From: Paraburkholderia lacunae
GTDB lineage: Bacteria > Pseudomonadota > Gammaproteobacteria > Burkholderiales > Burkholderiaceae
DNA: 64,000 nt
Assembly: GCF_003353175.1 (NCBI RefSeq)
Contig: NZ_QHKS01000021.1
Location: forward strand, 84,274-148,273
Reading direction: 5' to 3'
Below are positions 41,714 through 50,700 of this stretch, piece after piece; within the stretch, counting starts at the first letter, position 1; each line of letters opens with the position of its first letter. Made by a program: the position numbers and the translations under genes. The notes beneath the pieces are model-generated. The model was not told the origin of the DNA, searched no databases, and saw only the letters and a list, made by a program, of their open reading frames with translations.

Positions 41714-44700
41714 ACGCACGCTCGAGTCTCTCGTCCAACAGTGCCGCAACGCGTTGGACGTTCGGCTCCACGATCATGTCGCCATGCCCTCCCGAGACGT
41801 CCGCGACCACCAGGCCGCCGCGCGCAATCCTTCGCCATAACGACATGGGGTCGCCTCGCTCGCGCTCGGCGATCGTCGCGCGCAGATAGACGATCGGCCC
41901 GGCGTCGTAAGGACGGGGACGGTAGGTCGTCATCGCGGCGCCCATGGTCTCGCGGATGCGCCGCAAGGTGGGCGGCAAAGTCGCGGTGAATGGGTCGGGA
42001 CGGCGCACGCTGCGCCCGCTCCGGCGGCGTATGACGTCGGTGACGCGCGCCAGCTTGCCGGCCAGATAGCCAGGCAGTCGCCGGGCCGGCACTTCGCAAA
42101 GCTTGCGCCACTGGCCGCCGGCCAGGCGCCAGTGATGCCGCACTCGCACGCGCAGCGGCAGGAAATCCTCGTGCACGTAGGTATCGAGCAGACACAGCAA
42201 CTCGATTTCTGCGCCGGCACGCCGTAGCTGCTGCGCAATCTCGAATGCCACCAGGCCGCCGAACGAGAAGCCCGCTATCGCGTAAGGTCCGCTCGGCTGC
42301 ACGCGGCGCATCTGCTCGACGTAGCTGGCAGCCATGTCCTCGACCCGGCGATGGGCCGGCTGCTCGCCGTCCAGGCCGCGCGCCTGCAAGCCATACACCG
42401 GACGCGAACTGCGCAGCGCATTCACCAGCGTCAAACACTCCATCACCGACCCGCTCACGCTGTGCGCCAGAAAAATCGGCGTGCCCGTGCCGGCGCGCAC
42501 CTGAACGAGTATCGGCGACGAGGCGGGCTGCTGCGCATAGGCGTCGATGGCGGCAGCCAGGCGCGCGATCGTCGGCGTGGTCATCAACGTCGCCAGCGGT
42601 ATCGCGTGGCCGGTCGTCTGTCGTATCTCCGCCAGCATCCGTGCAGCGAGCAGCGAGTGGCCGCCAAGGTCGAAGAAATTGTCGTTCCGGTCGATCGGCG
42701 CGAAGTCGAACAGCCGTTCCCAATGGGCCTGCAAATGCTTCTCCAGCGACTCGCGCGTCTCGCCCGGCGGTGGAATCTCGCGTTGGGCAAGATGCAGCGC
42801 GGGATGCGTGCGGATCGCCTCGAGGCAAGCCGGGTTGCGCAGCGCGGCGGCGTTGCCGGCGGGCAGGCCGTTGACCGCATTGCGTGCCGCCGCTTCGGAT
42901 GGCTTGCCGTTGTGCGTGACGGGCAACGCGTCGACGGCGACGATACGGTCCGGCACGTGCGCAGGCGACGCGCGCCGCGCGAGATCGCGTCGCACGCGCG
43001 CGGCCAGCGCGCCGTTCAACACGCAACCGTCGCGCAACACCAGCAGCAACACCACGCGTGATTCGACGCTCGCGGCGGCTGCGGCCGTATTGCCCGTCAC
43101 GGCGACGCGCACATGCTGCTGCACCACCATCGCCTCGCGAACCTCGGGGATATCGTTCAATACGCGGTAAATCTCGCCCGGGCCGACGTTGATGCCGCGC
43201 ACGTTCAACAAGCCGTCCGAGCGGCCGTGCAGACGCACGGAGCCTTCCTGCAAGAACTCGACGAGGTCGCCGTGGGTCCAGGCGCCCGGGTTGTCGGCGA
43301 AATAGGCAGCGTGAAAACGCGTGCCGTCCGCGTCGCCGAAAAACCCGAGCGGCCGCGACGGAAACGGATTCACACAGACCAGTTGGCCAACGCCGTCCGC
43401 GCGCTTGCCCCCCTCCCACGCCTGGATATCCAGCCCGAGGCTCTTGCATTGCGCCTCGCCCGCATAGACCGGCAGGTTCGGGTTGCCTAGCACAAAGCAG
43501 CCGAGAATATCGGTGCCGCCGGAGATCGATTGCAACGGCAGCGGCTTCACGTGATCGCGCACCCACACGAATTGGGCGTCGTATAGCACCGCGCCGGTCG
43601 ACATCATCGCCCGCAATGCGCCCAGATCGAATTGCTTGCCAGGGACGAGCCCGGCCTCCTCGCTCATTTTCAGGTACGCGGGGCTGGTGCCGAACACGCT
43701 GACGCGCTGGTCGGCCACGAGACGCCACAGCGTGTCGACGGTCGAAATCGGTCCGTCGTAGGTGACGATCTCGACGCCCGAGCCCAACGCCGACAATTGC
43801 CAGTTCCACATCATCCACGCGCAACTGGTGTGGAAGAACAACCGGTCGCCGGGCCGCAGATCGCTGTGCAGCCGGTGTTCCTTCAGATGTTCGAGCAGCA
43901 CGCCGCCGGCACCGTGCACGATGCATTTGGGCTTGCCCGTCGTGCCCGACGAAAACATGATGAAGAGCGGCTGGTTGAACGGAAATTGCCGCCAGACGAA
44001 ACGGCCGGCGTCACCGCTCGCGATCAGTTCATCCACCGCGTACACCGCCGGCCCCACGATGCCCGGCAAGCCGCCGCCATCGAGCGCGACGATGCCTTGC
44101 AGCGACGGCAGCGCGGCGGCCAGCGCGATGATGTTCGCCTCGTTCGCCTGCACCGGGGCGCCTTTGTCGAACGGTTGTGCGGCGGTGTGTGCGAACAGCA
44201 GGCGCGGTTCGAGCGGCGCGAAACGGTCGAGCATCGTCTCGATGCTCATGTCCGGCGCGACGGTCGACAGCGTCGCGCCCAACGCGGTCACGGCCAGCGC
44301 CGTCATGATCGCCGCGGCGTCGTTGCGCATCACGCCGATTACCCGGTCGCCCTCGCCCACACCCAACGCCGACAGCGCGTCGGCCAGACGTGCAACGCGT
44401 TCGCGCAGCTCGCCTCGGTTCAGGCGCAGTTTGCGGCCGTCCGCGTGGCAGGACGTGAGCGCGGGCGCTTCGGCTGGCGCAATCGCGAGGCTCAACAGCG
44501 TGTCCGCATAATTAAGCCGCACCTGCGGAAAGAAACGCGCGTGTTCGCACTCGTCGCCGACGCAAGCGGGTTCTGCGCTGCCCGACCAGTCCACGCCTTG
44601 CAACCACTGCAACAGGAACGACCAGAAGATTCGATATTCCCGCACCGAGAAATCATGCAGCGCTTCATAGTTCGAAAAGATATGGCCGGTATGCGCCTCG

Positions 44701-44816
44701 AGCGCGCGCGTGAACGCCGACATCTGCGATGCGGCGGCCCGTTCCGACTGGACGCCGTGAATGGGCGGGCGCGATGCGGCTGCGGACCAAGCGTCGGGCA
44801 AATCCAGTCGATTCAT
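41712..44816 (-). CDS. A-T-TE enzyme: acetoacetyl-CoA-synthetase-like adenylation domain, carrier domain, thioesterase
   Basis: 1034 residues. Residues ~1-660 resemble acetoacetyl-CoA synthetase, including its N-terminal cap (NYEALHDFSVREYRIFWSF), the AMP-binding loop MFSSGTTGKPKCIVH (~285) and GINVGPGEIYRVL. A phosphopantetheine carrier follows (NFFDLGGHSLLAARM, Ser near 720), then a type I thioesterase with GFSFGGLVAFEIA (Ser near 851), LLDTY and a late His in SGGHGDM. There is no condensation or ketoreductase domain. It could activate a beta-keto or aryl-keto acid, load it on the carrier and release a dimer or lactone, as in furanone and quinone synthetases that share A-T-TE order. No phosphopantetheinyl transferase or tailoring gene is adjacent. 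Regulator and product unknown. Confidence 0.85.
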   Translation of the reverse strand: MNRLDLPDAWSAAASRPPIHGVQSERAAASQMSAFTRALEAHTGHIFSNYEALHDFSVREYRIFWSFLLQWLQGVDWSGSAEPACVGDECEHARFFPQVRLNYADTLLSLAIAPAEAPALTSCHADGRKLRLNRGELRERVARLADALSALGVGEGDRVIGVMRNDAAAIMTALAVTALGATLSTVAPDMSIETMLDRFAPLEPRLLFAHTAAQPFDKGAPVQANEANIIALAAALPSLQGIVALDGGGLPGIVGPAVYAVDELIASGDAGRFVWRQFPFNQPLFIMFSSGTTGKPKCIVHGAGGVLLEHLKEHRLHSDLRPGDRLFFHTSCAWMMWNWQLSALGSGVEIVTYDGPISTVDTLWRLVADQRVSVFGTSPAYLKMSEEAGLVPGKQFDLGALRAMMSTGAVLYDAQFVWVRDHVKPLPLQSISGGTDILGCFVLGNPNLPVYAGEAQCKSLGLDIQAWEGGKRADGVGQLVCVNPFPSRPLGFFGDADGTRFHAAYFADNPGAWTHGDLVEFLQEGSVRLHGRSDGLLNVRGINVGPGEIYRVLNDIPEVREAMVVQQHVRVAVTGNTAAAAASVESRVVLLLVLRDGCVLNGALAARVRRDLARRASPAHVPDRIVAVDALPVTHNGKPSEAAARNAVNGLPAGNAAALRNPACLEAIRTHPALHLAQREIPPPGETRESLEKHLQAHWERLFDFAPIDRNDNFFDLGGHSLLAARMLAEIRQTTGHAIPLATLMTTPTIARLAAAIDAYAQQPASSPILVQVRAGTGTPIFLAHSVSGSVMECLTLVNALRSSRPVYGLQARGLDGEQPAHRRVEDMAASYVEQMRRVQPSGPYAIAGFSFGGLVAFEIAQQLRRAGAEIELLCLLDTYVHEDFLPLRVRVRHHWRLAGGQWRKLCEVPARRLPGYLAGKLARVTDVIRRRSGRSVRRPDPFTATLPPTLRRIRETMGAAMTTYRPRPYDAGPIVYLRATIAERERGDPMSLWRRIARGGLVVADVSGGHGDMIVEPNVQRVAALLDERLERA

Positions 44817-45189
44817 TAAGAACCCCGCGTTGTCACGTTTTCATGTTTTGCCGTTTTGTGCGGACAAGTGCCGTTCCGGCTGGGGCACGCCTCACACAAT
44901 TCGTTTAGTCGAGAGCAATTCAACCGGACGGGCCCCTGCCTCGCGCTAGATGGGCAAGCGGTCTTGCTGCGTCGTTCGTCTAATACCGGAGGCTAGTTGT
45001 TGCCCCTGTTTAATACTGTGCGACATCGTACAAACGGCGCGCGGCGGCGGTGCGCGACTTGTGCGATGCCACAACGAAAATGCGCGATATTGCCCGGCGC
45101 CGACGCGGCGCCGGCGCGGCCAGCACGTAAAATAGCCGGCGCTCTTCCCGCCATCGCGCAACCGAGTCGAGACAGTCTTGAAACGAAAA
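44817..45189. other. intergenic region upstream of the A-T-TE gene
   Basis: About 370 bases with no gene. It should hold the promoter of the A-T-TE gene (minus) and the former LysR promoter (plus). I see no strong -35/-10 or operator that I would call. Confidence 0.4.
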
Positions 45190-45456
45190 ATGCCTGCGCT
45201 GAACGCGCTCAAAGCCTTCGAAGTCGCCGGCCGCACCGGCAGCTTCACGCGCGCCGCCGAGTTGCTCAACGTGACGCAAAGCGCCGTTAGCCGCCAGGTC
45301 CGGCAACTGGAGGCGCAACTCGGCGAGACGCTGTTGCCGGCGCTCGTCGTCGAACTGCCGCGAGATCGCGATTCGACTTTCAATGTGCAGCGCGGTCTCA
45401 CCCCGCCGAAGTCTTCGCGACGAACGCACCCACCACGGCTTCCAGTTCACGCGTGA
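45190..45456 (+). pseudogene. truncated LysR-family regulator (DNA-binding domain only)
   Basis: The first ~50 codons are a clear GcvA-type LysR N-terminus: MPALNALKAFEVAGRTGSFT, then RAAELLNVTQSAVSRQVRQL. After LGETLLP the match stops and the frame runs into unrelated residues to a stop at 45456. Full-length LysR proteins have ~300 residues, so the effector domain is lost. The tail overlaps the 3' end of the gene on the other strand. It was probably the divergent regulator of the A-T-TE gene. Confidence 0.75.
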
Positions 45457-46072
45457 TGGAGGTCATCACACCGGCCACCACCGCGAACTCGCGGCCGGTC
45501 ACATTCGCGCGGCTCGCCACGATCTGACCGTTGAACGACACGATATGCGCCTCCTTCGCAATCGCCTTGATCCGGTCGATCAGCTCCTGCTGGCCTTTTT
45601 TCTGCGCCCGCGCAATCCGCCGGCTTTCCTGTTCATACACGGCAGTCACGCCATGCAGATGCGTCAGCAACGGATCGACCGTTTCGATTAACGCCGTCAA
45701 CGCATCATCCGCGCGCGGTGACGAGCGCTCGATTGCCTCGAGCGCCATTGACGCCAGCGCGATAAAGTCCGCGATCTTCTGCGCGACATTGTCTCTGCCG
45801 TGAAAAGCGTCGTGGAGCGCCGGCGAAAAAAGTCCGGGCAAACCATCGCGGCCTTGCACGAGCGTCGCGTGGCTGTCCGCGAACGTGCGCAGCGTATCGC
45901 GCGCCACTGCGAGCGCGCCGTCGAACTGCTGGAACGCCTGCATCGCCTTCAACACAATCCGCTGGGAGAGCATCCGTTGACGCCCGGCCAGGTTGATCAA
46001 CGAGCTCAGTACCTCGCTGGAGACGTCCGCTTCGGACGGCCGCATTTGAACCCGTTCTCTCGTGATGCTCAT
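45398..46072 (-). CDS. PilJ/NIT-like sensor-domain protein in the nitrate operon
   Basis: 224 residues. The N-terminal half carries the 'type IV pili methyl-accepting chemotaxis transducer N-terminal' motif (SSLINLAGRQRMLSQRIVLK), a helical domain found in nitrate sensors. The C-terminal helix (EAHIVSFNGQIVASRANVTG, then REFAVVAGVMTSIT) resembles a short methyl-accepting signalling hairpin. No membrane segment is evident, so it is likely cytoplasmic. It is the last gene of the nitrate assimilation set, 86 bases after the transporter. It may report nitrate to a chemotaxis or regulatory partner; this is inference. Confidence 0.78.
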   Translation of the reverse strand: MSITRERVQMRPSEADVSSEVLSSLINLAGRQRMLSQRIVLKAMQAFQQFDGALAVARDTLRTFADSHATLVQGRDGLPGLFSPALHDAFHGRDNVAQKIADFIALASMALEAIERSSPRADDALTALIETVDPLLTHLHGVTAVYEQESRRIARAQKKGQQELIDRIKAIAKEAHIVSFNGQIVASRANVTGREFAVVAGVMTSITRELEAVVGAFVAKTSAG

Positions 46073-46158
46073 GTTTGTTCTTATGATTCGATTAGCTCAC
46101 TGTCGCGCACCGTGCGACCTGTGAAAGCGGTCGCACGGTGCGGATATCCAGCCTTGCC

Positions 46159-47526
46159 TTACTCAGTTGCGTGCGCGTGAATTACGCTGGTCTGCATCGA
46201 CCACGCCATCCACGGACGGCGCAACGCGACGATCGCAAGGAATGCACAAGCGGCCAGCGCGCCGAAGGTCGCAAAGCCCATCTGATAGCTGCCCGTGCTT
46301 TCCTTCGCGATGCCCATCACGACCGGCAGATAGAACCCGCCGATGCCGCCTGCCGCGCCCACGATGCCCGACATCAGCCCGGTGCGCCCCGCCCAGCGAT
46401 GCGGCACCAGTTGGAACGTCGCGCCATTGCCCAGACCGAATGCCACGTACAGCAACAGCAGCAACGCGATCCCGCCGGCGAGCGACGGCATGGCGGCGGC
46501 AAACACGAAGTCGGCCAGGGAAATGACGGCGAGCAGGAACGTCAGCGCGCGCACGCCGGACACCTTGTCGGCGATCAGCCCGCCGAGCGGACGCACGATC
46601 GCGCCGGTCGCTGCAAGCAGCGCCATGAACAGACCCGCATCGATCTTCGACAGCTGATACAGGTTGGTCAGCAGCAGCGCCACGTACGACGACATGCCGA
46701 CAAAGCCGCCAAACGTAATGCTGTACACCAGCATGATGACCCACGTGTCGCGCTCGGCCAGCACCGCGCGATAACGCTGCGGCAGCACCGCGATCGCCAG
46801 CAGCGCGCCGATCACCGGCAACAGCAGTACGCCGGTCTTGCCGGAGCCGAACATGCCTGCTTCGACCAGCAGCACGAGCACGATCAGGCCGACGAGCGTC
46901 ACCGCGAAACTGCCGAATGCGCGCAGCACGCTGCCCGATTTCAAACCGGAATCGTTGGCCCAGAAGTACAGCGTGATAGCCGCGATCGCGAGCAACGGCA
47001 GTGCGCCGCCGGTCGCCACCTGCCAGCCGAAATGGGTGGCCAGCTGCGGGAACAGGAAGCCGTCCAGCACCGCGCCGATGTTGCCGGCCGCGGCCAGACC
47101 CAGCACCAGCCCTTGCACTTTCGGCGGATAGTTGCTGCCCGCCATCGGCAGCGCGACGGAGAAGCTCGCACCACCCACGCCGAGAAACACGCCGAGCACC
47201 AGCAGCAACGTGTAGGACGGCGCGAACGGCAGCAGCGGCAGCACGATCGTCGGCACGGCGGACAACAACACGCCCATCAGCGCGATGCGCTTGCCATGCG
47301 CCGATTGATACAGATTGCCGAGCGTCACGCGCAGAATCGCCGCCGACAGCACCGGCACCGCGACCAGCAAACCTTGCTGTGCCGGCGTCATCGTAATGCT
47401 CTTGCTGATGAACGGCGCGAGCGGCCCGTACAGCACCCAGACGGTGAAGCCGGTGTCGAAATAGAGGAAACACGCCACTAGCGCGCGCCAGTCCCCGCTT
47501 TTAAGGGAGCTCATCAAGTTTTTCAT
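46159..47526 (-). CDS. MFS nitrate/nitrite transporter (NarK/NasA type)
   Basis: 455 residues, 12 hydrophobic segments. The nitrate-porter signatures are present: the GVGGASFSVALPMAGSNYPP motif (~118-137) and its C-terminal counterpart GLGNGATFQLVP (~370). GAGG lies ~7 bases upstream of the ATG. It imports nitrate for the assimilatory reductase just upstream, 178 bases away. Known members work as nitrate/proton symporters or nitrate/nitrite antiporters; assimilatory context favours uptake. Confidence 0.92.
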   Translation of the reverse strand: MKNLMSSLKSGDWRALVACFLYFDTGFTVWVLYGPLAPFISKSITMTPAQQGLLVAVPVLSAAILRVTLGNLYQSAHGKRIALMGVLLSAVPTIVLPLLPFAPSYTLLLVLGVFLGVGGASFSVALPMAGSNYPPKVQGLVLGLAAAGNIGAVLDGFLFPQLATHFGWQVATGGALPLLAIAAITLYFWANDSGLKSGSVLRAFGSFAVTLVGLIVLVLLVEAGMFGSGKTGVLLLPVIGALLAIAVLPQRYRAVLAERDTWVIMLVYSITFGGFVGMSSYVALLLTNLYQLSKIDAGLFMALLAATGAIVRPLGGLIADKVSGVRALTFLLAVISLADFVFAAAMPSLAGGIALLLLLYVAFGLGNGATFQLVPHRWAGRTGLMSGIVGAAGGIGGFYLPVVMGIAKESTGSYQMGFATFGALAACAFLAIVALRRPWMAWSMQTSVIHAHATE

Positions 47527-47704
47527 TAGACATCCTCAAATGTACTGATTGTTCGCTTACCGGGCACACTTCGCACCGGAATGGTCACGATGTTGAAATC
47601 CGGTGTGGTCATGCAACGTCCATGCCATCCGGAACCGCCTTTTGAAACTTTCCTGCTTACTCTGTCGAAACCCGGAACCGCGCCTTGTTCGGCGCGTTGA
47701 ATAA

Positions 47705-50700
47705 TCAATAAACGTCGCGTGCGTAGCGCTTTTCCTGCGCGAGGCGGCTCACGTACTCGAGCGCCTTGTCATCGCTCATGCCGCCGTGCCGGGCGACCAC
47801 CTCCTTGAGCGCCGCGTCGACATCCTTGGCCATCCGGTTGGCGTCGCCGCATACGTAGAAGTGCGCACCATCTTCGAGCCATGCCCACAGTTGCGCACCC
47901 TGCTCGCGCATGCGGTCCTGCACGTAGATCTTGTCCGCCTGATCGCGCGAGAACGCGACATCGAGCCGGGTCAGCACACCGCTGTCGCGCAGCGCTTCGA
48001 GTTCGTCGCGATAGTAGAAATCGGTGGCCGCATGTTGCTCGCCGAAGAACAGCCAGTTGCGCCCCTTGTCGCCGCGCGCACGCCGCTCGTGCAGAAAGCT
48101 GCGAAACGGGGCAACGCCGGTGCCGGGACCGACCATGATCATCGGCGTGTCGGAAACGTGAGGAGGACGAAAGTGTGCGGACTTCTGCACGAACACCGGT
48201 ACGCTCACATCGCCGGCGCGGTCGGCGAGAAACGTCGACGAGACGCCCTTGCGATTGCGCCGGCCATTGCTATAGCGCACCGCGGAAACGGTCAGATGGA
48301 CTTCGCCCGGATGCGCCTTCGGGCTCGATGCGATCGAATAGAGACGCGGCTGCAAACGCTTGAGCATGCCCGTCAATTCGGCGGCCGTCAGGTCTACCGG
48401 AAACTCATGCAGCACGTCGGCGAGCTGCTGTCCCCATAGCCATTGCTTGAGGTCGGCTTTGCGCTCGGGCGTCAGCAGATCGCGCAACGCGCCGTTGCGG
48501 CTGCGCGATGCGATGAACGCCAGCGCGTCCGGGTTCGGACGGGCGATTTCGTAGTGCTTGCCGAGCGCGTCGGCGAGGCGCATTTCGCCCGCGCCGGACA
48601 CGTTCACGGCGGCGTCGGCGCTCAGGCCGCTCAGGCCGATCAATTCATCCACCAGTTCGGGGCAATTGCTCGGCCATACGCCCAACGCATCGCCGGCTTC
48701 GTATTCGAGGCCCGAGTCGCCGGTGCTCAGCGAGAAGTAGCGCGTGTCCTTGGCGGTGCCCTGCTTGTTCAGTTGCAGGTTCTTCACCAGCCGCGAGGCG
48801 GCCGGACGCGTTTTGGTCGGCACGAGGCCCGGCACCACAGCGTTGACCATGCCGTCGCGTGGCACCGCATGCAGCGCGGCATCTTCTTCCTTGATGCGCA
48901 CGATGATCCGTTCGAGCCACGCGTCGGCGATCTCCTGATACTCACTATCGCAGTCGGTGCGATCGAGCAGACGCAGCGCGCCCTGGGCCGTGAGGCGTTC
49001 ATCCAGGCGGCGGCCGTGGCCGCAGAACTGGTCGTAGTTGCGGTCGCCGAGCGCGAGTACGGCGTAGCGCACGCCGTCGACGCGAGGCGCGGCTTCGCTC
49101 GCCAGCTGGGTCCAGAAGCTTTGCGCGTTATCCGGCGGATCGCCATCGCCGAAAGTGCTCGTCATCAGCAGCACGTATTGCGCTTTGGCGAGCGCCGAGG
49201 CCGGATAGTCGACCATGCACGACGTGCGGATCTCGAAGCCCGACTCCATCAGACGCGTGGCGTAGCGCTCGGTGAGCGATTCGGTATTGCCGGTTTGCGA
49301 GGCCCACAGCAAGGTCACCTTGGGCCGCGCACGCACGATGCGCACGCCGGACGATGGCGCCGAGTCGGGCTGCGGCTGCAGCGCCGGCGCAAGAAGCGCC
49401 GCGGCGCTGCGGCTATAGAGGCCGCCGAACAAACCGTCCAGGTAGAGGCGCGTCGCCGCATCGAACGGCGCGCCAGGCGGCAGGACCGGCACGCTGTCGA
49501 TGCCCCGTGCTTCAGCCGAGCGCAGGCCGCTGACAAACCCAGCCAGATAAGCACGCTCGGTCTCGTTGAACGAAGGGGGTGGTGTCTGCGGAAGCTGCAA
49601 CAGACTGCTGAGTGCATCGATTCGGGGCATGTCCAGTTCCTCGGCGCTCACCGGCGCTGCGTTGGCCGATGCGACGGCAGCATCGGCGAGCGTTTCGTCA
49701 TGGGTGTCGAATGGGGGCGACGCGATGGTGTCGAGCGCGAGCGGGCTCAGCGCGACCGCGCAGAACTTGAGTTCGGGCTGCTGCGAGACCGGATCGACGG
49801 CATCGCTCGTCACGTCGTTGATGCACAGGTCGTCGCCGAATACGTCGTTCCAGTGCATCGGCGCGAAGCAGCTGCCTGCGCTCACCCGATCGGTGACGAC
49901 CGCCGGCAACACCGCACGGCCGCGTCGCGAGCGAATCTCGACGGGGTCTTTGGGCTTGATGCCGAGCGCGGTGGCGTCTTCGGGATGAATCTCGACGAAC
50001 GGTCCCGGGTTCAGCTTGTTGAGCATCGCGACCTTGCCGGTCTTGGTCATCGTGTGCCATTGATGCTGCATGCGGCCGGTGTTCAACACGATCGGAAATT
50101 CCCCATCGGGCAATTCGGCCGGCGCCGCGTAAGCGCGCGCGAAAAACACAGCCTTGCCGCTGGCGGTCGGAAACACGAGCCGCGGACGGTTGCCGTCGGG
50201 CAACGCCTTCAGCGTTTGGCTAACGCCGTCGTTGAGATAGCGAACCGGATTGCGCTCGGCGCAATCCTCAGATGCGAGCGGCCATTGCAGCGGCGTTTCC
50301 TTCAGACGGCGGTGGCTCGCGCCGCGCAAGTCGTAGCCGGTTTTCGGATTCGACGCACGGGTGATTTCCGCAAACACCTCTTCGGCGCTCGTGTAGCTGA
50401 ATGCATCGGCGAAGCCCATTTCGCAAGCGATGCGCGCGATGATCTGCCAGTCCGGCAACGCGGCGCCCGGCGGTTCGATGCCCTTTTGCATCAGCGTCAG
50501 GTTGCGCTCGGAGTTGATCATCACGCCTTCGGCTTCGGCCCACAGCGCGCCGGGCAACAGCACGTCGGCGTAACGGTTGGTCTCGGTGTCGAGGAATGCG
50601 TCCTGGGCGATCACCAGTTCCGCCGCCTGCAATCCGGCGATCGCGTTGCGGCGATTGGCGACGCTCGCCACCGGATTGGTGCAGATAATCCAGCACGCCT

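Noticed and set aside
41656..43926. 756-codon minus-strand frame overlapping the A-T-TE gene in another frame
   Set aside because: Arg-rich shadow frame without motifs; the A-T-TE frame contains all expected signatures.
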